Shown here piece by piece: positions 17,645-26,195 of a stretch of 64,000 nucleotides of DNA (position 1 is the first letter of the stretch; every line of letters begins with the position of its first letter). This stretch comes from Sulfurovum indicum (GTDB lineage Bacteria; Campylobacterota; Campylobacteria; Campylobacterales; Sulfurovaceae). The stretch is from contig NZ_CP063164.1 of NCBI RefSeq assembly GCF_014931715.1, forward strand, positions 372,001-436,000, read 5' to 3'. Both the position numbers and the translations under genes were made by a program. The notes under the pieces are model-generated. The model ran no database searches. It was not told where the DNA came from and worked only from the letters and a program-made list of their open reading frames with translations.

Positions 17645-18667
17645 ATGTCACCTACTACACCTCCCTATGCTTCATTCCGGTCTATCGGAGCTTATGTCCC
17701 TGAAAAGATCCTTTCCAATGAAGACCTTGAAAAGATGGTAGATACGACCGATGAATGGATCACAAAACGTACCGGGATTAAAGAACGTCATATCGCTGCA
17801 GAGGATGAGTATACCAGTGATATGGGTGCGAAAGCGGCAAAGACTGCAATAGAACGTGCCGGATTAAGCAGTGATGATATAGATCTTGTTGTATGTGCAA
17901 CAGTAACACCTGACTATTTCAATATGCCTTCAACAGCATGCATCATATCTGATAAGCTGGGTATCAAAAATGTGCAGGCATTTGATATTTCAGCTGCATG
18001 CAGTGGATTTGTCTATGCACTTTCAGTCGCAAAAGCTTTTGTAGAGTCGGGTATGAAAAAAAATGTACTGGTGGTCGGTTCTGAAAAGTTCTCTTCGATT
18101 GTGGACTATACAGACAGGGGTACATGCATCCTCTTCGGTGATGGAGCCGGGGCAGCAGTGATCTCCGCCACAGACAATAAAGAGGAAGCATTTATCGATA
18201 TTCATGCAAGTGCGGACGGTTCTTACGCAGACTTCCTTGTAACACCGGCACCCGGCAGCATTAACCCTGTCAGCCAGAAGGTATTGGATGAGGGGTTGCA
18301 GTATGTACAGATGAAAGGAAATGAGACCTTTAAACTGGCCGTAAAGACCTTAACCAAAGATGTCAAAGAGATTTTGGAGAAGAATGGGATCGCGTCAGAT
18401 GATATTCCCTACTTCATACCACATCAGGCAAATTACCGTATTATCAAAGCGGTAGGTGATGCATTGAAAATGCGTGAAGATCAAGTGGTTTTAACTGTCC
18501 ATAAGTATGGTAATACTTCGGCAGCATCCATTCCAATGGCGATCAATGACATTTATGAGTCAGGACGTCTCAAAACCGGAGATCTGATGTTGCTTGATAC
18601 CTTTGGCGGCGGACTCACCTGGGCAAGTGCTTTGCTTCCGTTTGCAGGGGAGAGCGCTCAGCGCTAA
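17645..18667 (+). CDS. fabH: 3-oxoacyl-[acyl-carrier-protein] synthase III
   Basis: FabH starts fatty acid synthesis by condensing acetyl-CoA with malonyl-ACP. The 340-residue protein has the complete catalytic triad: C119 in ISAACSGF, H260 in PHQANYR and N290 in YGNTSAAS. AAGGAT precedes the ATG. The last codons and the stop lie within a run of seven-base repeats (18653-18680), so the very C-terminus (GESAQR) is repeat-derived and probably variable among relatives. Confidence 0.95.
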   Translation: MSPTTPPYASFRSIGAYVPEKILSNEDLEKMVDTTDEWITKRTGIKERHIAAEDEYTSDMGAKAAKTAIERAGLSSDDIDLVVCATVTPDYFNMPSTACIISDKLGIKNVQAFDISAACSGFVYALSVAKAFVESGMKKNVLVVGSEKFSSIVDYTDRGTCILFGDGAGAAVISATDNKEEAFIDIHASADGSYADFLVTPAPGSINPVSQKVLDEGLQYVQMKGNETFKLAVKTLTKDVKEILEKNGIASDDIPYFIPHQANYRIIKAVGDALKMREDQVVLTVHKYGNTSAASIPMAINDIYESGRLKTGDLMLLDTFGGGLTWASALLPFAGESAQR

Positions 18668-18680
18668 GAGCGCAGCGTTC
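18653..18680. repeat. Heptamer array across the fabH stop
   Basis: Four seven-base units read AGCGCTC, AGCGCTA, AGAGCGC, AGCGTTC. They span the fabH stop codon and end 14 bp before ymdB. The last unit is identical to the AGCGTTC unit inside folC, 7 kb away. Units 2 and 3 can form a GCGCT/AGCGC hairpin. Confidence 0.7.
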
Positions 18681-18694
18681 AGAAGAGATTTGTA

Positions 18695-19513
18695 ATGCGG
18701 ATAGGGTTTATAGGGGATATTGTAGGCAAACCCGGCCGTTTAATGATCAAGCAGCACCTCCGACGCCTCCGTCAGGAACACTTCCTTGATTTTGTCATTG
18801 CCAATTATGAGAATGCTTCCCATGGCTTCGGTCTGACAGAGAAGAACTGTGAAGAACTGCTGGGTTATGGTATTGATATGATGACCGGAGGCAATCACAG
18901 TTTTGATAAAAAAGAGATCTTCGGCCTTTTTGAAACATATCCGCTCATCCGTCCTATGAACTATCCGGATGCTGCTCCAGGGAAAGGCATATTCCATACC
19001 AGGATCAAGGGTAAGGATGTTGCAGTTTTGAATGTTATGGGACACTATACAATGCCTATGGCAGATAATCCTTTTACGATGATCACCTCTGTTGTCGCTT
19101 CTTTGAAAGCAGAAGGGATCAAACATATTATTATTGATATACATGCAGAAGCAAGCTCTGAAAAAAATGCGCTGTTACATATGCTTAAAGAGGATACTTC
19201 AGCGCTCATGGGCACGCATACCCACGTGGGAAGTGACGATCTTATGATTATAGACGGTTGCTGTTATGTGACCGATGTGGGACTTACCGGATGCAGGGAT
19301 GGTGTGATTGGTATGGATAAGGAGGTTCCTTTGAAACGTTTTTTAACCGGTCTGGGAGGGCACCATGATATTCCTGATACCTGTAAGGCAATCTTTCAGA
19401 TGATAGTATTTGAACTTGATGATCAAGGGCGATGTATCAAGGCGGAGAAAGTGAAGGTTTATGATGATAGACCAAAGATAACTACTCCGGCCTGGATTGA
19501 TAGAGAGGCTTAA
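18695..19513 (+). CDS. YmdB-family metallophosphoesterase
   Basis: This 272-residue protein belongs to the TIGR00282/YmdB metallophosphoesterase family; characterised members hydrolyse 2',3'-cyclic nucleotides. It begins MRIGFIGDIVGKPGR and keeps the metal ligands in IGDIVG, ANYENA, TGGNHSFDK (GNH box), IDIHAEA and GTHTHVG. The downstream hairpin is shared with the convergent dnaX gene. Its cellular role here cannot be read from the sequence. The ATG lies 27 bp after fabH, beyond the heptamer array. Confidence 0.88.
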   Translation: MRIGFIGDIVGKPGRLMIKQHLRRLRQEHFLDFVIANYENASHGFGLTEKNCEELLGYGIDMMTGGNHSFDKKEIFGLFETYPLIRPMNYPDAAPGKGIFHTRIKGKDVAVLNVMGHYTMPMADNPFTMITSVVASLKAEGIKHIIIDIHAEASSEKNALLHMLKEDTSALMGTHTHVGSDDLMIIDGCCYVTDVGLTGCRDGVIGMDKEVPLKRFLTGLGGHHDIPDTCKAIFQMIVFELDDQGRCIKAEKVKVYDDRPKITTPAWIDREA

Positions 19514-19516
19514 ATA

Positions 19517-19576
19517 TTAATCCGAAATATGCATTAGAATCACTCAAAGTTCACCTAATGCATATTTCGGGATTAA
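19517..19576. terminator. Long inverted repeat between convergent ymdB and dnaX
   Basis: The left arm (19517-19537) and right arm (19555-19576) pair over 21 bp with a single bulged C and a 17-base loop. The arms read TTAATCCGAAATATGCATTAG and its complement. It lies between two gene ends and would work as a terminator in either direction. A 13-base part of it (ATATGCATTAGAA) reappears directly after rimP at about 53.997 kb. Confidence 0.65.
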
Positions 19577-19629
19577 GAATTAGGATATAAGAAAAGTTTA
19601 GAATGCAGTTGTTCTCTCTTCTTGATCAT

Positions 19630-21678
19630 TTATGTATTTCGCTTGATCCGTACTTTTTTGGGGTTAAAGAGTTCCATGGCTGTTTTGATCATAGGCTCAT
19701 CCAAAAGTGTTGAGGGATCTTTTTCTTTTGCCGCTTCTGTTTCACCTGCTTCAGGAGCGATACAGGAGCTTTTCATTTCAACTTCCTCAATCATGGATGC
19801 TGTATCAGTATCATTGTGAACGACCGGAGCCTTTTCAGTGCCCACAGGTGTATTGCCGTGCTCAGCTACTGTAAGTACTTTATTTGAAGTATTGTCTGGC
19901 TTTTCGTCACTTTCTGTTAGTTGCCCACTGTTGCCTGTATCAGCTTTTTTTTTAGCGATATTTTTGATCTTTGTTTCAAATCCGAAGAGTTCTTTGACAA
20001 ACATGTTGACCAGACCCCAGTGGTTGATCAGTATTTTTTTGTCAGCTCCTTCGGCTGTTGACTCCCATGTCAATGTATTATCAGTAAAATCTATAAAAGT
20101 GATATTGCGCTCAAAACAGCTTCCAAGATCATAGTTACGGTCGTAAATCTTTTTGACAAGATTGTCAAAAAGATGAGTATTAAGTGTTAAACGCTCAGGA
20201 TTCTGAGGAGGGTGTACAGGAGCCTGTGGTTCCTCTTTTATCTCCATTTTTTTTTCTGTAACAGGCGGTTGTGCAGAAGTGGGAGGCTCTTCCATTTTTG
20301 ATAAATCGGCACTATCTGTCTCTTTCTGTTCTTTTACAATGGCTGTCGGAGTGGAGACAACTGACTGAAGTGCCTCTGAAGCACTTTGATCTACTGATAC
20401 ATTGTTTGTTTCCGGTTTTTGCGTAGGTACTGAGATACCCTGCTTTGTAGAAGTTTGCTGCTTTGTCTGGTTTTCCTGAACACTGAACCCTGAATTCTGA
20501 AGGCTTTCTCTTTCAACGGGAGCGAGAATCTCCTCCTCTGTGATTGTGATTACCTCTTTGGGAACGGAAAGGTCAGGTGTCGGTGTAGTTACCATGATTT
20601 CACTTATCTCAACCCCTTTAAGTTCCCTTTCCAAGCCTTTGATCATAGTATCTATATCTTTGATCTGAAGTGCTTCCATCATTTTGAAAAGAGTCAATGA
20701 AAGTACGAATTCACCGTCACTTCCAAGGGAAAGAAGGTTTTTCGACTCGGCAATGGTTCTAAAGAAACGCTCTATGATCATTGGGCTGAGTTTACCGCTT
20801 TTTTCAAGCAGCAAACTCTTGAGATAGAGTGTCAGTTCATCAAGAATCATCTCTGCTTCATAGTCAGCAGTATCTCTAATGAAATCTAAAATAGCACTGG
20901 TCTTTTTTTGGACGATATCGCCCAGTAGTTTCTCCAAAAGAGTCGGCTCTATGATTCCCAGCATTCCTGTTACCGTAGCAACATCAACAAAGTTCTGTGA
21001 GTAGACGATGGCCTGATCCAGAAGGGTAAGAGAGTCTCTGAGGCTTCCCGCCCCCGTTCGTGCGATAATCTCGACGGCTTCTTTTTCAAATCCTATATTT
21101 TCAAGGTTAAGTATGTGCTCAAGATGTTTCTCGACCAGCTGCTGAGGGATCTTTTTAAAGCGGAAATGCTGGGTGCGTGACAGAATGGTCGCCGGCAGTT
21201 TAAGCGGGTCGGTTGTTGCCAGAATGAATTTGACAAAATCAGGCGGCTCTTCAAGTGTTTTGAGCAGAGCATTGAATGCCTGATTGGTGAGCATATGCAC
21301 TTCATCAATGATGAATATCTTAAAACGTGCCGAACTTGGTTTGTACTTGGTATGTTCTATGAGGTCTTTAATGTCATCAATTCCACGGTTGCTGGCAGCA
21401 TCCATCTCAATAATATCCATATGACGACTCTCTGCTGCCATGATACAGTGTGTGCACTCCCCGCATGGTTGTGAACTTGCACCTTTTTCACAGAGCAGGG
21501 CTTTGGCAAAAATACGTGCTGTTGAGGTTTTACCGCTTCCCCTCAGCCCGGAGAAAAGGTAGGCATGGGAGAGCCTCTGATTATCCAGCGCAAGTGAGAG
21601 TGTCTGTGAAACTGCTTCTTGTCCAATCAGGTCATTAAAGGTCGAGGGACGATATTTTCTTGCTAAAGCCAATGACAC
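19630..21678 (-). CDS. dnaX: DNA polymerase III subunits gamma and tau
   Basis: DnaX is the clamp-loader ATPase and replisome organiser. The 682-residue protein has a RuvB-like AAA+ domain with Walker A GLRGSGKTS, a zinc module with CGECTHC, DEVHML, and the SRT sensor ATILSRTQHF, then domain III to about residue 365. A Pro/Gln/Glu-rich linker and a tau-like C-terminal region follow. The start is GTG at 21678 with AGGAG five bases upstream; an ATG at 21680 is out of frame. Two runs of nine A occur on the coding strand (codons 475-478 and 576-578); the first lies in the linker and could generate gamma by slippage. Confidence 0.94.
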   Translation of the reverse strand: MSLALARKYRPSTFNDLIGQEAVSQTLSLALDNQRLSHAYLFSGLRGSGKTSTARIFAKALLCEKGASSQPCGECTHCIMAAESRHMDIIEMDAASNRGIDDIKDLIEHTKYKPSSARFKIFIIDEVHMLTNQAFNALLKTLEEPPDFVKFILATTDPLKLPATILSRTQHFRFKKIPQQLVEKHLEHILNLENIGFEKEAVEIIARTGAGSLRDSLTLLDQAIVYSQNFVDVATVTGMLGIIEPTLLEKLLGDIVQKKTSAILDFIRDTADYEAEMILDELTLYLKSLLLEKSGKLSPMIIERFFRTIAESKNLLSLGSDGEFVLSLTLFKMMEALQIKDIDTMIKGLERELKGVEISEIMVTTPTPDLSVPKEVITITEEEILAPVERESLQNSGFSVQENQTKQQTSTKQGISVPTQKPETNNVSVDQSASEALQSVVSTPTAIVKEQKETDSADLSKMEEPPTSAQPPVTEKKMEIKEEPQAPVHPPQNPERLTLNTHLFDNLVKKIYDRNYDLGSCFERNITFIDFTDNTLTWESTAEGADKKILINHWGLVNMFVKELFGFETKIKNIAKKKADTGNSGQLTESDEKPDNTSNKVLTVAEHGNTPVGTEKAPVVHNDTDTASMIEEVEMKSSCIAPEAGETEAAKEKDPSTLLDEPMIKTAMELFNPKKVRIKRNT

Positions 21679-21824
21679 ATATACTCCTCGTTTTTAATGC
21701 TATATTGTATTCTATTTTTACTTTTGATTGGTATAAACAATTTTATGGCTATTCCCATCGCGGTAATGATATGGTCAAATCAGGAATGACGGCTATATAT
21801 ACTCATCTCTAACCCCATCTTCGC

Positions 21825-21830
21825 TATAAT
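21825..21830 (+). promoter_or_regulatory. -10 box for leuS
   Basis: TATAAT preceded by TTCGC lies 37 bp before the leuS ATG, in the 189-bp divergent region shared with dnaX. Confidence 0.5.
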
Positions 21831-21867
21831 CCTGCTAATTAAATAACTATACGATAAGTGAGAAACT

Positions 21868-24309
21868 ATGAGTTACAATCCAAGTGAGGTTGAAGCCAAA
21901 TGGCAAAAGAAATGGGATGAAGAACAGGCATTCGAGCCGAGTGATTCGCATGAACAGAAGAAAAAGTATATTTTGAGCATGTTTCCTTTTCCAAGCGGCC
22001 GTCTGCATATGGGACATGTACGTAATTATGCGATAGGTGATGCTTTTGCCAGGTACTATAGAAAACAGAACTTTAATGTACTGCACCCCATTGGTTGGGA
22101 TGCGTTCGGTATGCCTGCTGAGAATGCGGCAATCAAGCATGGAAGACACCCTAAGGAGTGGACTTACAGTAATATCGACTATATGAGGAAAGAGCTGAGT
22201 ACACTGGGACTCTCTTTTTCCAAAACACGGGAGTTTGCCACCTGTGATGAACTCTATACAAAACATGAGCAGAAATTCATTATCGAGATGTTTGAAAAGG
22301 GTCTTCTCTACCGTGAGTCGACCACGGTAAACTGGTGTGAAAGCTGTCATACAGTACTTGCCAATGAACAGGTAGAGGAAGGATGCTGCTGGCGTTGTGA
22401 CAACCCTGTAGAGCTGAAAGAGATGCCGGGATACTATCTTGATATCATCAAGTATGCCGATGAACTGCTTGAAGATCTGGAGCAGCTTGAAGGGAAGTGG
22501 CCTCACCAGGTCATTACAATGCAGCGTAACTGGATCGGGAAATCACAGGGGCTTGAGTTCGTATTTGAACTGACTGAAGAGAGCAAAGCAAAACTTGGTG
22601 GTCATTTTGAAGGTTATACTGTCTTTACAACACGTCCCGATACGATCTACGGAGTGACCTACTCTGCACTGGCGGCGGAACATCCAATCACCAAATATCT
22701 GATCGAGAATGGACTGTTGGAGGATGAGACTGCAGAAAAGATCAAAGAGATCAGCAACATGACCGAAGTAGAACGTGCACAGCAGGGTAAGGAGGGCTAT
22801 CCTCTTGGTATCTCTGTGATTCATCCGTTGACAGGGGAAGAGATTCCGGTCTGGACAGCGAACTTTGTATTGGCAAGCTACGGCGGTGGAGCGGTCATGG
22901 CGGTTCCTGCACACGATGAGCGTGACTATGAGTTTGCAACCAAATATGACCTGCCGATCAAACGTGTGATTGAAGGGGGAGAGGAACTGCCGTATACCGG
23001 GAACGGAGCACTGATCGAGAGTGATCGCTTCTCCTGTCTAGAGAATGAAGAGGCGAAGGTCGCTATCATCAATTACATAGAAGAGGAAGGCAAAGGCAAA
23101 GGGACCACCAACTACAAATTGAGAAACTGGGGGGTAAGCCGTCAGCGTTACTGGGGAGCACCTATTCCGTTTATACATTGTGATGCCTGTGGACTTGTAC
23201 CGGAAAAGATAGAGAATCTTCCTGTGGCTCTGCCTGAAGATATAGAGATTACCGGTGAAGGGAACCCCCTTGATAATCATCCGACTTGGAAACAGTGCAA
23301 GTGTCCAAAATGTGGGAAAGAGGCAGAACGAGAAACAGATACGCTTGATACTTTTGTGCAGTCAAGCTGGTACCAGTTCCGTTATGCGACCAATCCGAAA
23401 AAATGGGAAGAGACAGGTATAGAGAGAGAGGATGCGAATTACTGGCTGGGAGTTGATCAGTATATCGGCGGGATCGAACATGCGATCCTTCATCTGCTCT
23501 ATGCACGTTTCTTTACGAAAGTATTGCGTGATCTTGGTTATCATGATATCGATGAACCGTTTACCAGACTACTGACCCAGGGAATGGTGCTGATGGATGG
23601 TGCCAAAATGAGCAAGTCAAAAGGAAACACCGTTGATCCGGATGCTCTGGTAGAGAAGTACGGTGCCGATACGGCTCGTCTCTTTATTCTCTTTGCTGCA
23701 CCGCCGCAAAAAGAGCTGGAGTGGAATGATTCTGCCGTAGACGGAGCGTTCAAATTTATTAAAAAACTCTATGACAGGAAGTCAAGGGTGACAGGCAATA
23801 CTCTGCCACACATAGATCACGGAGCACTCAGCAAAGCAAGCAAGCTGGCACGTGTCAAAGTGTATGAAGCATTACAGAAATCAACAGATGTCTATGAAAA
23901 CACGTTTGCTTTCAATACACTGATTGCAGCCTGTATGGAAGCACTTAATGCGCTGGATAAACAGGAGAATGGAGATGTCTGGACAGAGGGAATGTATATT
24001 ATGCTCAATCTGCTTGAACCGATCATTCCGCATGTGACAACAGAGCTCAGTGAACAGCTTTTTAACCGTGAGAACCTTACTGCCAAACTGGAAGTAAAGG
24101 ATGAAGTATTCATACAGGAGAGCATTCTCTATGTTGTGATGATCGGAGGAAAGAAGCGAACTGAGATCGAGGTTGATCCAGCTGCTTCGAGTGATGAGAT
24201 ACTGGCTGCTGCCAAAGAGGCGGGAGAGAAGTGGTTGCAGGGAATGCAGATCGTTAAAGAGATCGTAGTGCCGAACAAGCTGGTTAACTTGGCAGTCAAG
24301 CCAAGTTAG
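21868..24309 (+). CDS. leuS: Leucyl-tRNA synthetase
   Basis: LeuRS is a class Ia synthetase charging tRNA-Leu. The 813-residue protein has the HMGH (HIGH) signature at 47-50 and KMSKS at 580-584. Between them lies the CP1 editing domain with [13 protein letters not shown], and the zinc-type cysteine pairs CESCH/CWRCD and CKCPKCG. Length and order are those of bacterial LeuRS. The ribosome-binding site (GTGAG) is weak. The stop codon is followed at once by purine-rich heptamers of repeat element A. Confidence 0.96.
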   Translation: MSYNPSEVEAKWQKKWDEEQAFEPSDSHEQKKKYILSMFPFPSGRLHMGHVRNYAIGDAFARYYRKQNFNVLHPIGWDAFGMPAENAAIKHGRHPKEWTYSNIDYMRKELSTLGLSFSKTREFATCDELYTKHEQKFIIEMFEKGLLYRESTTVNWCESCHTVLANEQVEEGCCWRCDNPVELKEMPGYYLDIIKYADELLEDLEQLEGKWPHQVITMQRNWIGKSQGLEFVFELTEESKAKLGGHFEGYTVFTTRPDTIYGVTYSALAAEHPITKYLIENGLLEDETAEKIKEISNMTEVERAQQGKEGYPLGISVIHPLTGEEIPVWTANFVLASYGGGAVMAVPAHDERDYEFATKYDLPIKRVIEGGEELPYTGNGALIESDRFSCLENEEAKVAIINYIEEEGKGKGTTNYKLRNWGVSRQRYWGAPIPFIHCDACGLVPEKIENLPVALPEDIEITGEGNPLDNHPTWKQCKCPKCGKEAERETDTLDTFVQSSWYQFRYATNPKKWEETGIEREDANYWLGVDQYIGGIEHAILHLLYARFFTKVLRDLGYHDIDEPFTRLLTQGMVLMDGAKMSKSKGNTVDPDALVEKYGADTARLFILFAAPPQKELEWNDSAVDGAFKFIKKLYDRKSRVTGNTLPHIDHGALSKASKLARVKVYEALQKSTDVYENTFAFNTLIAACMEALNALDKQENGDVWTEGMYIMLNLLEPIIPHVTTELSEQLFNRENLTAKLEVKDEVFIQESILYVVMIGGKKRTEIEVDPAASSDEILAAAKEAGEKWLQGMQIVKEIVVPNKLVNLAVKPS

Positions 24310-24452
24310 TGAAGAGTGAGGAGTGAAAGTATGCAAAAGCAGGTTTTGCTTTTATTGAATAGAGGAGTATTAGCATGAATATATCAAATAAAGGTTTTGC
24401 GCAGCAAAACAAACCGACACTCTCCACTCTTCACTCTCCACTCTTCACTTTA
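24309..24452 (+). repeat. Heptamer/hairpin element A (between leuS and lptE)
   Basis: Left arm: GTGAAGA, GTGAGGA, GTGAAAG, then TATGC. Hairpin 1 is GCAAAA/TTTTGC. A linker includes ATCAAATAAAGG. Hairpin 2 is GTTTTGC-GCA-GCAAAAC (24394-24410), followed by AAACCGACAC. Right arm (24418-24452): CACTCTC, CACTCTT, CACTCTC, CACTCTT, CACTTTA. The 3' half, including hairpin 2 and the right arm, is translated as residues 1-26 of LptE. Confidence 0.8.
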
Positions 24453-24935
24453 ATGGCAGCACTGCTGCTATTAACCGCTTGCGGTTACAAACCTTCTTCC
24501 CATGCGATTCAAAATCTTTTTGCCGACACCGTTTATGTGGAAGTGAATGTGGACAGGGCTGAACCGGAAAATGCTCCTTTTCTCAAGGATGAGATGAACC
24601 GTATTGTCTACAACCGTTTCAAAGGGCATGTTGCATCAAAAGAGACAGCTGAGAGCCGAATCTATATTAGCTATGCAGGGAGCAGTTTTACACCACTTAC
24701 CTATACAGACGGATATGTGACACGATATCGTGCCAATATAGATGTACGCTTTGATATGGTGACGAAAAAAGGAAAGCTGAGCAAAACGATCTCTGCAATC
24801 CATGAATCAGATATTCAGGAAAGTTCTCTAAGCTCTTCAACACTAAGGATCGAGGCGATCCGAAAAGGATTGGAAAAAGCGATGGATGAGTTCCTGGCTT
24901 ATGCAAGTGCCAAGGGAATGCTGGATAGTAAATGA
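24375..24935 (+). CDS. lptE: LPS-assembly lipoprotein LptE-like
   Basis: The 186-residue protein has a signal peptide ending in the lipobox LLTAC and a short mature domain starting CGYKPSS, the hallmark of LptE, the outer-membrane lipoprotein that plugs the LptD translocon. The ATG at 24375 has GGAG seven bases upstream. A second ATG at 24453 would give a shorter signal but lacks a ribosome-binding site. With the first start, residues 1-26 come from repeat element A. The stop overlaps the folC ATG by 4 bp. Confidence 0.82.
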   Translation: MNISNKGFAQQNKPTLSTLHSPLFTLMAALLLLTACGYKPSSHAIQNLFADTVYVEVNVDRAEPENAPFLKDEMNRIVYNRFKGHVASKETAESRIYISYAGSSFTPLTYTDGYVTRYRANIDVRFDMVTKKGKLSKTISAIHESDIQESSLSSSTLRIEAIRKGLEKAMDEFLAYASAKGMLDSK

Positions 24936-26164
24936 GTAATGAGAAACCGATAGCGTGTTCGGCATCACTAAATGTATTTTTGGATGAAAAACCGCTTTAC
25001 TACAAAGAGATTGACCATGAGCGGGTGCATCATGCTTATGCCATACTCAAACCCCATATCAGACGACCCAAAACCGTGCATCTTGTCGGTACCAACGGCA
25101 AAGGTTCAACCGGCCGTATGATTGCCTACCTCGCCTGGAAGCAAGGGATGGATGATGAAGGGTCGCTGCAGGCTGGCAACAACCACTCCTCATTTTCTGT
25201 CGGGCACTACACTTCACCGCATATTCTGAAGTTCAATGAACGAATATGGCTAAATGGCAAAGATGCCTCCGATGAGCTACTGGAAGCAGCACATCAAAAG
25301 CTCTATGCAATTCTTGGTAAAGAGATGAGTGAGGCGCTAAGCTACTTTGAATATACTACGCTTTTGTCATTTGTCGTTTTTGAAAAGTGTGATCTAATGG
25401 TACTTGAAGCGGGACTTGGCGGAGAGTTTGATGCGACCAATGTCTGTGACAAAGAGTTGAGTGTCATAACGCCTATCGGGATCGATCATCAGGCATTTTT
25501 GGGAGATACTATTGAAGAGATCTCAGCTACAAAGATTCGCAGTATTCAAAAAAGTGTGCTGCTTGCACCGCAGCCTTATGATGAGGCAGTGAAAGTTGCG
25601 CAACAGATTGCCGGAGAGAAAAAAGCAGAGCTTTTTAGTGTTCAGCGTTCAGCGTTCAGCGTTCAGAAGATGGCACTGTTGCATGAAATTGCTGTGAAAA
25701 AGAGATGGGGTGAGTATCTTGTTGATAATGCCATGGTTGCACTGCAAGCATTAGAGATATTGGGTATTCCGTATGATATCAATGATCTTTATGATCTTGA
25801 ACTCTTTGGAAGATTCTATCCTCTGACAGAGAATATACGTATCGATGTAGGACACAATCCGCTGGCTGCCCAAGCGATTGTCAGGTCGATGCAGTCTGAG
25901 ACAGTACTTGTTTATAACTCACTGGATGATAAAGACTGTGAAGCAGTATTACGCATTTTAAAACCCAAAGTGAAACGTGTGGAGATCATACTTGTTGATT
26001 CGCAACGGGCTGCAACTCTTGAAAAGATCGAGCATGCATTACAGCATGCAGGGGTGCCGTATGGATCTTTTAATTATGAGATAGATCCAAATGAGAACTA
26101 TCTGGTATTTGGTTCGTTCTATACGGTAGAGGCATTTTTGAAGAGTATTGGTTTTCAAAAGTGA
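24932..26164 (+). CDS. folC: Dihydrofolate synthase/folylpolyglutamate synthase
   Basis: FolC adds glutamate to dihydropteroate and folates. The 410-residue Mur-ligase-fold protein has the P-loop GTNGKGST at 53-60, a FNERIWLNG segment, the EAGLGGEFDATN box and a C-terminal domain with RIDVGHNPLA. It overlaps lptE by 4 bp. At about residues 236-246 the sequence FSVQRSAFSVQ is encoded by four seven-base units; this is a repeat insertion between the central and C-terminal domains that happens to stay in frame. Confidence 0.92.
   Translation: MSNEKPIACSASLNVFLDEKPLYYKEIDHERVHHAYAILKPHIRRPKTVHLVGTNGKGSTGRMIAYLAWKQGMDDEGSLQAGNNHSSFSVGHYTSPHILKFNERIWLNGKDASDELLEAAHQKLYAILGKEMSEALSYFEYTTLLSFVVFEKCDLMVLEAGLGGEFDATNVCDKELSVITPIGIDHQAFLGDTIEEISATKIRSIQKSVLLAPQPYDEAVKVAQQIAGEKKAELFSVQRSAFSVQKMALLHEIAVKKRWGEYLVDNAMVALQALEILGIPYDINDLYDLELFGRFYPLTENIRIDVGHNPLAAQAIVRSMQSETVLVYNSLDDKDCEAVLRILKPKVKRVEIILVDSQRAATLEKIEHALQHAGVPYGSFNYEIDPNENYLVFGSFYTVEAFLKSIGFQK
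25637..25664. repeat. In-frame heptamer array inside folC
   Basis: AGTGTTC followed by three perfect copies of AGCGTTC. The unit is seven bases, so gain or loss of one or two copies would shift the folC frame, and only changes of three keep it. The unit is shared with the array at the fabH stop. Confidence 0.8.
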
Positions 26165-26195
26165 TCAGCAATAGATAGATAAAAAAGGTAAAACA

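Noticed and set aside
24453-24455. Alternative ATG as the true lptE start
   Set aside because: It lacks a ribosome-binding site (a pyrimidine heptamer arm precedes it), whereas the ATG at 24375 has GGAG at good spacing; kept only as a note.
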